64,000 nucleotides of DNA from Candidatus Thiovulum imperiosus (GCA_024281175.1 JAMJTW010000007.1:1-64000); one strand, 5' to 3'; positions 30,379 to 39,059 are shown, counted from the stretch's first letter. A program made the numbers and translations. The notes: generated by a model from the sequence alone, not told the origin.

Positions 30379-31128
30379 ATGACAAATCAGATGATGAATG
30401 TTCAAATCGGAAAAGAGTTCACTGTTCAAATTGGACACAAAACAGAAATGGGGAAACTCAATGATGTTCTAACAATTGGAAATGAGTATCGAAAGAGAAA
30501 AGGTCTTCGAGAAATTGAGATGAGAGAGTGGTTAGCAAAAGAAACAACTTGGGAGTTTATCCTTGAAGTAGAGCGAGAATTTGGGAATAAATTCCAAACT
30601 CCCGATTCGGGAGTTTGCCTTTCAGACTACAAAAATATTTATGGAAAAATAGAATTCGCTCAACTTATCAAGCAATTTTCCGTAATAAAGTCTCAAAGAG
30701 GTGGAAAACCTGAAAATAGAGGATATTGGGCAAACTTGTATATTATGTTAGACCTTGCCAGTCATCTTTCATCAACTTTGAAACTTGAGATGTATAAAGT
30801 TTTCATAAATCAGAAAATCCTTTTTTGGAGAGATTTGGGTGGTGAAAATTTCAAAGAGTTCAATTCTCTCATCGACACTCTGCCCGACCGAAAAGGAAAA
30901 AATAACAGAAATCTCTATATAGAAATCTCTTTGGAAATTCGGCGAAAACTCTCTATTCTTTCTACAAAAGGCTACAATGAAAAAGAACATCATGCACTAA
31001 TTCAAGAAAATAGAGCTGAATGGTTAAAGAGTTTAAATTTTGCTATCAAAGTTGGATTTATAAAATCTTATGAAGAACTTAAAGATACTTTTGAAAAGTT
31101 GGAACTTATTGAGGAGATGCCTTTCTGA
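30379..31128 (+). CDS. KilA-N domain protein, copy 4
   Basis: MTNQMMNVQIGKEF...; SQRGGKPENRGYWANLYIMLDLASHLSSTLKLEMYKVFINQKIL. Confidence 0.85.
   Translation: MTNQMMNVQIGKEFTVQIGHKTEMGKLNDVLTIGNEYRKRKGLREIEMREWLAKETTWEFILEVEREFGNKFQTPDSGVCLSDYKNIYGKIEFAQLIKQFSVIKSQRGGKPENRGYWANLYIMLDLASHLSSTLKLEMYKVFINQKILFWRDLGGENFKEFNSLIDTLPDRKGKNNRNLYIEISLEIRRKLSILSTKGYNEKEHHALIQENRAEWLKSLNFAIKVGFIKSYEELKDTFEKLELIEEMPF
30595..30617. repeat. Embedded palindrome CAAACTCCCGA-T-TCGGGAGTTTG in KilA-N copy 4
   Basis: Perfect 11+1+11, 216 nt after the ATG; differs from copy 3 by a compensated G-to-C pair. Confidence 0.95.
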
Positions 31129-31177
31129 TAAAATTGTAATTGCAAAACATTTTGAAGAAAGGCAATGAAATTATATC
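31118..31177 (+). repeat. Cassette junction repeat 6 (GCCTTTCT 31119-31126 / AGAAAGGC 31156-31163)
   Basis: Same structure; left arm encodes the MPF-stop of copy 4. Confidence 0.9.
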
Positions 31178-31891
31178 ATGACAAATCAGATGATGAATGT
31201 TCAAATCGGAAAAGAGTTCACTATTAAAATTGGACACAAAACAGAAATGGGAAAACTCAACGATGTTTTGACAATTGGAAATGAGTATCGCAAGAGAAAA
31301 GGTTATCAAAAGATAGGTTTAGATGAGTATTTACGAAGAACAGAAACTTGGGAATTTATTTTTGAGGTTGAAGAGAAATACGGTAAAACCACAAACCGGG
31401 AAATTCCCGGTTTGGAAAAAGACGACAAAAACAGAGTTCTTTATAGCAAACTTATGAAAAACTTTTCAGTGATTAAATCTCAAAGAGGTGGAAAAGTTGA
31501 AAATCGTGGAGTTTGGGCTAACTTGCAAATTATGCTTGATTTGGCAATCTATTTATCTCCTACTCTTAGATTAGAAATGATAGATGTTTTCATAAATCAG
31601 AAAATTCTTTTTTGGAGAGATTTGGGTGGAGAAAATTTCAAAGAGTTCAATTCTCTCATCGACACTCTGCCAGACCGAAAAGGAAAAAATAACAGAAATC
31701 TCTATATAGAAATCTCTTTGGAAATTCGGCGAAAACTTGAGATTTTGAAAAGCAAAGGATATAACGAAAAAGAGCATAACGCTTTAATTCAGGAGTCTCG
31801 AGCAAATTGGCTTAATGTTTTAAGTTTAGGAATTGGTGCTGGAATGATAAAAACCTATGAAGATTTAATAAAAATTTTAGAGAAATTATGA
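31178..31891 (+). CDS. KilA-N domain protein, copy 5 (C-terminal type B)
   Basis: MTNQMMNVQIGKEFTIKIGHKTEMGKLNDVLTIGNEY; SQRGGKVENRGVWANLQIMLDLAIYLSPTLRLEMIDVFINQKIL. Confidence 0.85.
   Translation: MTNQMMNVQIGKEFTIKIGHKTEMGKLNDVLTIGNEYRKRKGYQKIGLDEYLRRTETWEFIFEVEEKYGKTTNREIPGLEKDDKNRVLYSKLMKNFSVIKSQRGGKVENRGVWANLQIMLDLAIYLSPTLRLEMIDVFINQKILFWRDLGGENFKEFNSLIDTLPDRKGKNNRNLYIEISLEIRRKLEILKSKGYNEKEHNALIQESRANWLNVLSLGIGAGMIKTYEDLIKILEKL
31392..31414. repeat. Embedded palindrome CAAACCGGGAA-A-TTCCCGGTTTG in KilA-N copy 5
   Basis: Perfect 11+1+11, 214 nt after the ATG. Confidence 0.95.
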
Positions 31892-31896
31892 AAAAA

Positions 31897-31976
31897 CGGG
31901 AGTGACCAAAGAGTCTTTTTCTTAGACTCTTCGCGTTTGCTCAGAGAGGAAATCCTACTCTATTTGGTAACTCCCG
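31897..31976. mobile_element. MITE-like palindromic element E (short form, 80 bp)
   Basis: CGGGAGTGACCAAAGAGTC...CTATTTGGTAACTCCCG terminal inverted repeats; core GACTCTTCGCGTTTGCTCAGAG. Confidence 0.8.
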
Positions 31977-31982
31977 ATATTT

Positions 31983-34673
31983 CTAAATAGAATTTAGGAA
32001 TTCCATAACTCTATCTAAGATATCGTCTTCATCTCGAGTTTTAGCTTCTATTTTTCTCTTTTTTCCATCTACAAATGTTAAAAAGATGGTTTTGCCACTA
32101 TTTGTTATATATCGAACGCCTCTCTCTTCAGAAAGAATTCTAATTTTGATAATTTCAAGAAAGTTGATAACTTCTCTTTCAAACTGACCAAATCTTTCAA
32201 AAAGCTCTTCACCAACCTCATCAACTTCTAAAATTGTGGAACTTTTTGAAGCTCTACGGTAGATATCTAATCTAACAACTTCTTCAGAAATATAAGTTTC
32301 TGGAATGAAAGCCTCAATTTTAAGTTGAATATCAACACTACTCTGTTCCCGAACTTCCCCACTTTTTGTTAATCTCTCTATCTCTTTTTCCAACATTGAG
32401 ATATAGAGAGAGTATCCCACACTATCAATATGTCCACTTTGAGACTCTCCAGCTATATTTCCACCACCTCGAATTTCTAAATCCTGTTTTGCAAGTGCTG
32501 AACCGCTACCAAGTGTGCTATTCTGTTCCAGTGCTAAAAGTCGTCTTTCAGCTTTTTCTGAAATATCTCTCATATCTTCAACAAAGAGATAGCAAAACCC
32601 CTCTTTTTCACCTCTACCAACTCGACCTCGAAGTTGATGTAAATCAGCAATACCAAATCTATCAGCAGACTCCACAATAATAGTATTTGCATTTGGAATG
32701 TGAATTCCAGCACCAACAATAGTTGTAGAGAGTAGAATGTCATACACACCCTCTTCAAACTTTACTATCTCCTCTTCCAGAAACTTTGAAGCCACTTTTG
32801 AGTGGAGAACTAAGATTTTAATATTTGGAAGTAGAGCTTCTAAATAGATTTTCTTATTCTCAATTTCAGCAATAGAGTTGAAAATATAAAATATCTGTCC
32901 GCCTCTTCGAACTTCTCGAAAGACAGCACTTTTGATTTGGTTCTCATCATAGTTTTTAAAAAATGTTTTAACACCAATTCTCTGTTCTGGAGGAGTATTT
33001 AGATAGGAGATAGTTTTAAGTTGGGATAGTGCTTGATGTAAAGTTCGAGGAATTGGAGTTGCACTCATTGAGAGAAGATGTATTTTTGAGTATGCTTCTT
33101 GAAGTTTACTTTTCTGTTTAACTCCAAATTTGTGTTCTTCATCAACAATAAAGAGTGTGAGATTTTTAAATTTCAAATCTAGAATAGAGTGAGTTCCAAC
33201 AACAACATCAATTTCTCCATTTTGAACTCTTTTAGCAATCTCTCTTCGCTCTTTCGCCTTTACAAATCTATCGATATGAGCAACTTTGACACCATAATTT
33301 TCCAATCTGTTTGAGAGTGATTTGTAATGCTGTTTTGCAAGTAGAGTAGTTGGAACAACCATTGCACTCTGGAAATTTGATTTTGAGACAAGATAGATGA
33401 TATTCATAGCTACTTCAGTTTTTCCAAAACCGACATCTCCAATAAGAAGATGGTCCATTGGGTTGTTTTGGAAAAGAGCTTCTGAAATTGCGAGAACACT
33501 CTGTTTCTGGTCTGTTGTATATCTGAAACCAGCTTCATTTTGAAATTGAGAGATATCATATTTCCAGATTTCAGGAGTCTGAATAAGTTTTCTTTTAGCA
33601 CCTAAATCGACAATATATTGTGCAATTTCTGCAAGTTTACCTCGAACTTTTCCAGCTCTTTTTGAGAAACCACCTTTTCCCAACTTATCAATTTTTGGAA
33701 CTTTTCCAGAAGCTGAAATATATCTGCTGATGAGGTGCAAATTCTCAATTGGTAAGTTTAGATGAGTATCTCCAAAATAGCGTATTTTGACAAAATCTCG
33801 AACAACTCCTAAAACTCTCTCTCTTGCAAGAGCTTCAAAAACTCCAATGCCATACTCAAGATGAACAATATACTCTCCAATTTCTAACTCATCTAAAAGA
33901 ATAGAGCTTCTTCCTCTTTTTGTCTCTTTTCGCTCTTCCAACTCTATTTTGTAAATATTTTTAGCTTCTGGAAGTTGTGAAAAGTTCTGAACAACTGCTT
34001 TTGGAGGAATTTTAAAAAGCTCCTCCTCTTTTAAAAACCAGAGTCCATAAGATTTTAAATCTGCTGTTTTAGAATTCAAATTTCGAGCTTCTATCTCTTC
34101 TAAAATCTCCTCTTTTCGATACTCCTCAAAATGAAAATAGGGAATAACTTCTATCTCCAAAACCTCATCGCCACTATATCTTTGAGTAAAAATACTAAAT
34201 TCTCGAATTGTCTCAATTTCTCCATCACTATTTAGAGTAATTCGATATGGAGAATCTGAATTTATTGGAAAAATATCTATTCGATTCCCATTTCTTAGAA
34301 TCTCACCTCGATTTTGAACAATTTTCTCATCAAAATAGTTCCAATCAAATTCTGGAAAAGAATCACCAAAAGAGATTTTGATTTTTGGAAAGAGTTTTCT
34401 ATTTGGGATTCTATTTTGAAGAGTTGAGACTGGAATTATCACAGTTCCAGAGATATCTGAAATTGCAGAAAATATTCCAAAAAGCTCTTCTCGATAACTT
34501 CGTAAATCATCAAGTTCTTCAGCTCGAAAATCTGGAAAAGCTGTATATGGAACTTTCAGATACTCAAATATCTGTTTCGCCTGTACAAGCTCTTTCAAAT
34601 TCTCAACAACTAAAACATCTAACTTCTCTCTATTTGAGAGAAATTCATAGAGATTTCTCTGTCTACCATTCAT
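31983..34673 (-). CDS. mfd: Transcription-repair coupling factor
   Basis: ELEIGEYIVHLEYGIGVFEAL, LIGDVGFGKTEVAMN, VDEEHKFGVKQK, LRGRVGRGEKEGFCYLF. Confidence 0.95.
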   Translation of the reverse strand: MNGRQRNLYEFLSNREKLDVLVVENLKELVQAKQIFEYLKVPYTAFPDFRAEELDDLRSYREELFGIFSAISDISGTVIIPVSTLQNRIPNRKLFPKIKISFGDSFPEFDWNYFDEKIVQNRGEILRNGNRIDIFPINSDSPYRITLNSDGEIETIREFSIFTQRYSGDEVLEIEVIPYFHFEEYRKEEILEEIEARNLNSKTADLKSYGLWFLKEEELFKIPPKAVVQNFSQLPEAKNIYKIELEERKETKRGRSSILLDELEIGEYIVHLEYGIGVFEALARERVLGVVRDFVKIRYFGDTHLNLPIENLHLISRYISASGKVPKIDKLGKGGFSKRAGKVRGKLAEIAQYIVDLGAKRKLIQTPEIWKYDISQFQNEAGFRYTTDQKQSVLAISEALFQNNPMDHLLIGDVGFGKTEVAMNIIYLVSKSNFQSAMVVPTTLLAKQHYKSLSNRLENYGVKVAHIDRFVKAKERREIAKRVQNGEIDVVVGTHSILDLKFKNLTLFIVDEEHKFGVKQKSKLQEAYSKIHLLSMSATPIPRTLHQALSQLKTISYLNTPPEQRIGVKTFFKNYDENQIKSAVFREVRRGGQIFYIFNSIAEIENKKIYLEALLPNIKILVLHSKVASKFLEEEIVKFEEGVYDILLSTTIVGAGIHIPNANTIIVESADRFGIADLHQLRGRVGRGEKEGFCYLFVEDMRDISEKAERRLLALEQNSTLGSGSALAKQDLEIRGGGNIAGESQSGHIDSVGYSLYISMLEKEIERLTKSGEVREQSSVDIQLKIEAFIPETYISEEVVRLDIYRRASKSSTILEVDEVGEELFERFGQFEREVINFLEIIKIRILSEERGVRYITNSGKTIFLTFVDGKKRKIEAKTRDEDDILDRVMEFLNSI

Positions 34674-35239
34674 AATTTTAGAAAGTTGTTCAACATTTCA
34701 TGACCAAACTCGCTCATGATAGACTCTGGATGAAATTGAAGTCCATAAATTGGTAAATCTCTAATTTTGAGAGCCATTATCTCTTTATCATCTTCACTAT
34801 AAGCGAGGGGTTCGATGATATTTGGAACAGTCTCTCTATTTACAACAAGAGAGTGATATCTAGTTGCTCTAAAATGTTTTGGAATATCTTTGAAAATTTC
34901 GCTATCTGCTGTAACACCAACTTGTGAAGTTTTTCCATGCATCATATTTTCAGCTTCCACTATCTCTCCACCAAATGCTTGAGCAATTGTCTGATGTCCA
35001 AGGCAGATACCTAAAATCGCTTTCTCATTTTTGAAATTCTCAACAATTTCTAAGCTAATTCCAGCTTCATTTGGTGTTGCTGGTCCTGGAGAGATAATTA
35101 TCTTTTCAGGGTTCATCTCCACTATCTCTTCAATTGTGAGTTCATCATTTCTTATAACTCTTAAATCTGCACCAAGCTCTTTACAGTATTGAACTATGTT
35201 GTATGTAAAGCTATCGTAATTGTCTATCATTAAAACCAT
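34670..35239 (-). CDS. Anthranilate/aminodeoxychorismate synthase glutamine amidotransferase
   Basis: MIDNYDSFTYNIVQYCKELGADL, ISPGPATPNEAG, LGICLGHQTIAQAFGG; TrpG vs PabA not resolved. Confidence 0.93.
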   Translation of the reverse strand: MVLMIDNYDSFTYNIVQYCKELGADLRVIRNDELTIEEIVEMNPEKIIISPGPATPNEAGISLEIVENFKNEKAILGICLGHQTIAQAFGGEIVEAENMMHGKTSQVGVTADSEIFKDIPKHFRATRYHSLVVNRETVPNIIEPLAYSEDDKEIMALKIRDLPIYGLQFHPESIMSEFGHEMLNNFLKL

Positions 35240-35323
35240 TTTTTCATCTCTAAAATCTATAATTTTCAATTGGAATTATTACAAAATTAGCAATTTGGTA
35301 AAATCCCTCAAAAAGGAAAAATT

Positions 35324-36109
35324 TTGGCAAAAATAAAAAAATCAACTTTAGAGTATGAAGAGGAGTTGAGATTTCTTCAAATAGAACTACTAAAAATGCA
35401 AAATCATATTAAAGAGAAAGGTTTAAAACTTCTTTTAGTTTTTGAGGGTAGAGACGCTGCGGGAAAAGGTGGAACAATAAAAAGAATTATCGAACATTTA
35501 AATCCGAGAGGTGCTAGAATTGTTGCTCTTGAGAAGCCTTCAGATGTTGAGAAGACTCAATGGTATTTCCAGAGATATGTGAAACATCTACCAAGTGCTG
35601 GAGAGATAGTTCTTTTTGATAGAAGTTGGTATAACCGAGGTGGTGTTGAACCAGTTATGGGATTTTGTAGTGCTGAAGAACATGCAACTTTTCTGAAAGA
35701 TGTTCCAAAATTGGAAGAGATGATTGTAAACTCTGGAATTATTTTAATGAAATTCTATTTCTCTGTTAGTAAAGATGAACAGGCAAAAAGATTTAAAAAG
35801 AGGAAAATAGACCCTTTAAAACAGTATAAACTCTCTCCTGTTGATAAGCTCTCTCAAGAGTTATGGGATAAATATACAATCGCTAAATACTCAATGCTCT
35901 TATCTTCTCACACACCAATAGCACCATGGACAATTATTCGTTCAGATAATAAAAAGTTAGCAAGATTGAGTGTGATAAAAGAGATTTTGAAAAGAGTTGA
36001 ATACAATGACAAAATCGATGATACACTTTTTGATATAAATAACAAAATCGTTGTTTCTGGTGATGATGAGATAGCAATTATGGCAAAAAGTTTTGAAAAG
36101 TCAAAATAG
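35324..36109 (+). CDS. ppk2: Polyphosphate kinase 2
   Basis: VFEGRDAAGKGGTIKRI, FDRSWYNRGGVEPVMGFCS; TTG start. Confidence 0.95.
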   Translation: MAKIKKSTLEYEEELRFLQIELLKMQNHIKEKGLKLLLVFEGRDAAGKGGTIKRIIEHLNPRGARIVALEKPSDVEKTQWYFQRYVKHLPSAGEIVLFDRSWYNRGGVEPVMGFCSAEEHATFLKDVPKLEEMIVNSGIILMKFYFSVSKDEQAKRFKKRKIDPLKQYKLSPVDKLSQELWDKYTIAKYSMLLSSHTPIAPWTIIRSDNKKLARLSVIKEILKRVEYNDKIDDTLFDINNKIVVSGDDEIAIMAKSFEKSK

Positions 36110-36121
36110 AAAGTTTATGAA

Positions 36122-37699
36122 ATGTTAGAAATCATAGTATTAACATTTTTCATATCACTTGTTTTAAATATAGTTTTAAAAAGATTTGGTTTACCAACAA
36201 TTATTGGATACATCGCAACAGGAACGATAATAGCTTATCTTTTTGGGCTTCACCACTCAGCAAGTAATCACGATTTGAAGCTTATCGCAGAGTATGGTAT
36301 CGTCTTTTTAATGTTCACAATAGGATTGGAGTTCTCTATTGAACATCTGAAAAAAATCAAATATGAAGTTTTTATAGTTGGACATCTTCAGATTATTGTT
36401 ACTTCAATACTCAGCTACCTCATCGCCTACTATATTTTTGAACTCCAACAAGTTTTGTCAATTGTATTAGCAATTTCGATTTCTCTCTCTTCTACGGCAA
36501 TAGTTCTGAAAAGTATAAGTGAAAGTGGAGAGATTTATAAAAGACATGGACAAGTTACTCTTGGAATTCTAATTATGCAAGATATAGTAGTAATTCCAAT
36601 TCTAATTCTTTTAGGTTTTCTCTCATCTTCAGAAAGCATTTCTCTTTTAGAAATCTTAATGAAAACCACAGCAAATGCTCTTTTTCTTCTTGGAGTAATG
36701 TATATCATTGGAAAGTATCTTTTAGAACCTTTCTTTACAGAGATAACAAAGACAAAATCTGATGAACTTTTTGTAATTGCAATACTATTTCTAGCTGTTG
36801 GCTCATCTTATCTTGCACACCAATTTGGGTTTTCATACTCACTCGGAGCTTTAATTGCTGGAATGATGATTTCAGAAACGAAATTTAAACATCAAGCTGA
36901 AGCAGACCTAATTCCATTTCGAGATATTCTTTTAGGTATCTTTTTTATTACAGTTGGAATGCAGATAGAATTTGGAATTATCTCTAAATATATTTTGGAA
37001 ATAGTTGCTCTACTAATTGGAATTATGGTTCTCAAGTTTGCAATTTTGTATCTTGTGGTACGAATTAGAGATAGAGAGAGAACTTCTTTTAAAGTGGCTC
37101 TTTCACTAATTCAGATAGGAGAATTCTCATTAGCAATTTTGGAACTTGCAAAATCGAATGGTCTTGTTGGAGAACCTTACGGTCAAGTTATGATAGTTAC
37201 GATTGTTATCTCCATGATAATAACTCCTCTCATTCTTAAAAACCTCTCTTCTATTACAAATATGAAAAGTGGTGATGAGGTCTCTGAAACTTCTGTTTCA
37301 AAATTGGAAAATCACATAGTAGTTTTAGGATATGGAGAGTTTGGAGCTACTGTTTCTAAAAACCTTAAAACCAAAAATTATAAAATAGTTGAAAATAATA
37401 TCTACTCCTATCAAAAAGGTAAAGATAAAGGTGAACCTATCATCTTTGGAGATGCAATGAACCGCCAAATCCTCCAACATATAGCAGTTTCTAAAGCGTC
37501 TCATATTATTGTTGCTGTTGAAAACCCAATAAAATTGAGAGCCATTTCTGAAATTCTTATCGATACAGTTGATGTTAGTAAAATCATTATTAGACTTCAT
37601 AGTGAACAAGATAAATTCTTCTTTGAAGACTTGGGAATTCAAAATATAATTGTTGAAAATAGCGAAACTGTAAAAGCTATTCAAAAACTTATAGTTTAG
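36122..37699 (+). CDS. Kef-type CPA2 cation:proton antiporter with TrkA-N domain
   Basis: Multiple TM segments; GLPTIIGYIATGTI; LENHIVVLGYGEFGATVSKNLK. Confidence 0.9.
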   Translation: MLEIIVLTFFISLVLNIVLKRFGLPTIIGYIATGTIIAYLFGLHHSASNHDLKLIAEYGIVFLMFTIGLEFSIEHLKKIKYEVFIVGHLQIIVTSILSYLIAYYIFELQQVLSIVLAISISLSSTAIVLKSISESGEIYKRHGQVTLGILIMQDIVVIPILILLGFLSSSESISLLEILMKTTANALFLLGVMYIIGKYLLEPFFTEITKTKSDELFVIAILFLAVGSSYLAHQFGFSYSLGALIAGMMISETKFKHQAEADLIPFRDILLGIFFITVGMQIEFGIISKYILEIVALLIGIMVLKFAILYLVVRIRDRERTSFKVALSLIQIGEFSLAILELAKSNGLVGEPYGQVMIVTIVISMIITPLILKNLSSITNMKSGDEVSETSVSKLENHIVVLGYGEFGATVSKNLKTKNYKIVENNIYSYQKGKDKGEPIIFGDAMNRQILQHIAVSKASHIIVAVENPIKLRAISEILIDTVDVSKIIIRLHSEQDKFFFEDLGIQNIIVENSETVKAIQKLIV

Positions 37700-37710
37700 A
37701 AACTCTTCTG

Positions 37711-37850
37711 GAAGTGACCAAATAGAGTATTTTACACCTTAACAACCCATATGTCATTTCGAACCCTTTTGGGTGAGAAATCTTTTATTTAGTAAAACGA
37801 TAAGTTTCCAAGATTTCTCAATCGCTACGCTCATTTCGAAATGACAAATA
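37711..37850. mobile_element. MITE-like palindromic element B (right TIR lost)
   Basis: GAAGTGACCAAATAGAGTATTTTACACC...GTCATTTCGAACCCTTTTGGGTGAGAAATC...GATTTCTCAATCGCTACGCTCATTTCGAAATGAC. Confidence 0.75.
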
Positions 37851-37864
37851 TGAGTAGAGAAATC

Positions 37865-38569
37865 TCAAAGAAGAGTTTCTAGTTTCCATTTGAGTTGGTG
37901 GTAAGTTCCACCAATTTCCACTCCAAACTCTTTTCCACTCTCTGTAAGTTTCCAAATTCCATCCTGCTTTTCTTGGAAGCCACGCTTTTCCAAAAGTAGG
38001 TTCGTTTCCCGTCCTGAAAGTCCGTGAAGTTTACCAAGTTCTGTTGGGAGGAAGTAGGTGTTTTGGAAATCGATACCGAAGAGACTTGAAATAGAATTCT
38101 CTTTTAGGAGTTTTTGGAGAAGCAAAAGGTGGAAAGGTTTGGTTTCCTCGAAAAGTTCCACGAGTTTTTTAGCTTCTTCATTTTGGGAAAGAATTTCGGA
38201 AAAGTTTGGGAGTTCTGAAAGAGAGTAGCTTCCTGTTTTTCTGATAGAGGGGAGGACAACTCTGGCTACCCAATGCCGAAAACGGATAGCCTCTTCTTTT
38301 CGAGAAACAAAAGCCAATTCATAAAGTCCTGCTTCTGAAACAATGGTAACTTCCTGTGTTCGATTTAAGGAGTCTTTTATGGGGTAAGTCTGACTTACCT
38401 CATCTTTTACCCCACCTTTTTGAAGTCTTGTTTTCATGTCTATCAATGCCTGTTTATGGTTTGAAAGTTCAAGCACTTTTCCAATATCTTTTAAAACAAA
38501 CCAAGGCTCATTATCTATTAATATGGTTCTAATTGAATTGTTATTAAAATCAAATGAAAGTAGTTTCAT
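37865..38569 (-). CDS. Bro-N (BRO family, prophage antirepressor) protein
   Basis: IRTILIDNEPWFVLKDIGKVLELSNHKQALIDM...EVTIVSEAGLYELAFVSRKEEAIRFRHWVARVVLPSIRKTGSY. Confidence 0.9.
   Translation of the reverse strand: MKLLSFDFNNNSIRTILIDNEPWFVLKDIGKVLELSNHKQALIDMKTRLQKGGVKDEVSQTYPIKDSLNRTQEVTIVSEAGLYELAFVSRKEEAIRFRHWVARVVLPSIRKTGSYSLSELPNFSEILSQNEEAKKLVELFEETKPFHLLLLQKLLKENSISSLFGIDFQNTYFLPTELGKLHGLSGRETNLLLEKRGFQEKQDGIWKLTESGKEFGVEIGGTYHQLKWKLETLL
38383..38399. repeat. Embedded palindrome GGTAAGTC-T-GACTTACC in the Bro-N gene
   Basis: Perfect 8+1+8, inside the variable region; a second nested GGGGTAA/TTACCCC pair flanks it. Confidence 0.85.
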
Positions 38570-38665
38570 TGCTAAATCCTAAAATAATTTTCACACCTCT
38601 ATTTTACGGAATAAATTCTTGAAACAATATTAAATTTATATTGAAGTAATATATATGAGGAGTTT

Positions 38666-38887
38666 ATGAATTACATAGAATATAAAAATAGACTTAAAAA
38701 TCTTGATTTAAACAATAATAAATTTACCTCTCTCGTTGGAATTGGAAACTCAACCCCATCGACAAATTGGAGAGTTAAAGATGAAGTTCCACAAACAATA
38801 GGTTTTATTATCGAGCTTTTAGAAGCATTACCAACTGAAAAAAGATTAGTTCTTGTTCATGAAAAACTTAAAGAAAAGATGGGGTAA
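38666..38887 (+). CDS. Small HTH-like protein
   Basis: 73 aa, similar in layout to the ORF at 4017 (YKNRLKNLDLNNNKFTSLVGIGNSTPSTNWR); divergent from Bro-N gene. Confidence 0.5.
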   Translation: MNYIEYKNRLKNLDLNNNKFTSLVGIGNSTPSTNWRVKDEVPQTIGFIIELLEALPTEKRLVLVHEKLKEKMG

Positions 38888-38927
38888 GTAGAAAAGTTGA
38901 ATTCTTAAAAACCGTGTGTCATTGCCT

Positions 38928-39053
38928 AACTCCATTAGGCAATCTGGATATTCGGGTCAAGCCTGAATATGACGAAAAGAGGAAGCCCGTCATTTCGAAC
39001 CCTTTTGGGTGAGAAATCCTTGTATTGAATAAAGTGAAATGACAAATGCGACG
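38928..39053. repeat. Two juxtaposed palindromic repeat fragments
   Basis: GTCATTGCCTAACTCCATTAGGCAATCTGG...CCTGAATATGAC followed by GTCATTTCGAACCCTTTTGGGTGAGAAATCC...GAAATGAC. Confidence 0.7.
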
Positions 39054-39059
39054 AAGAAA

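Noticed and set aside
19697-31177. CRISPR array suggested by repeated units in the 19.7-31.2 kb island
   Set aside because: Repeats are gene-sized apart (hundreds of bp to several kb) and flank ORFs; no short regular spacers and no cas genes.
4625-38890. AAAGATG-GGTAAGT-like strings in the Rha gene, Bro-N gene and the HTH gene end
   Set aside because: Only about 10-13 nt, imperfect, and partly explained by GATGAGGT; not enough to call a motif.
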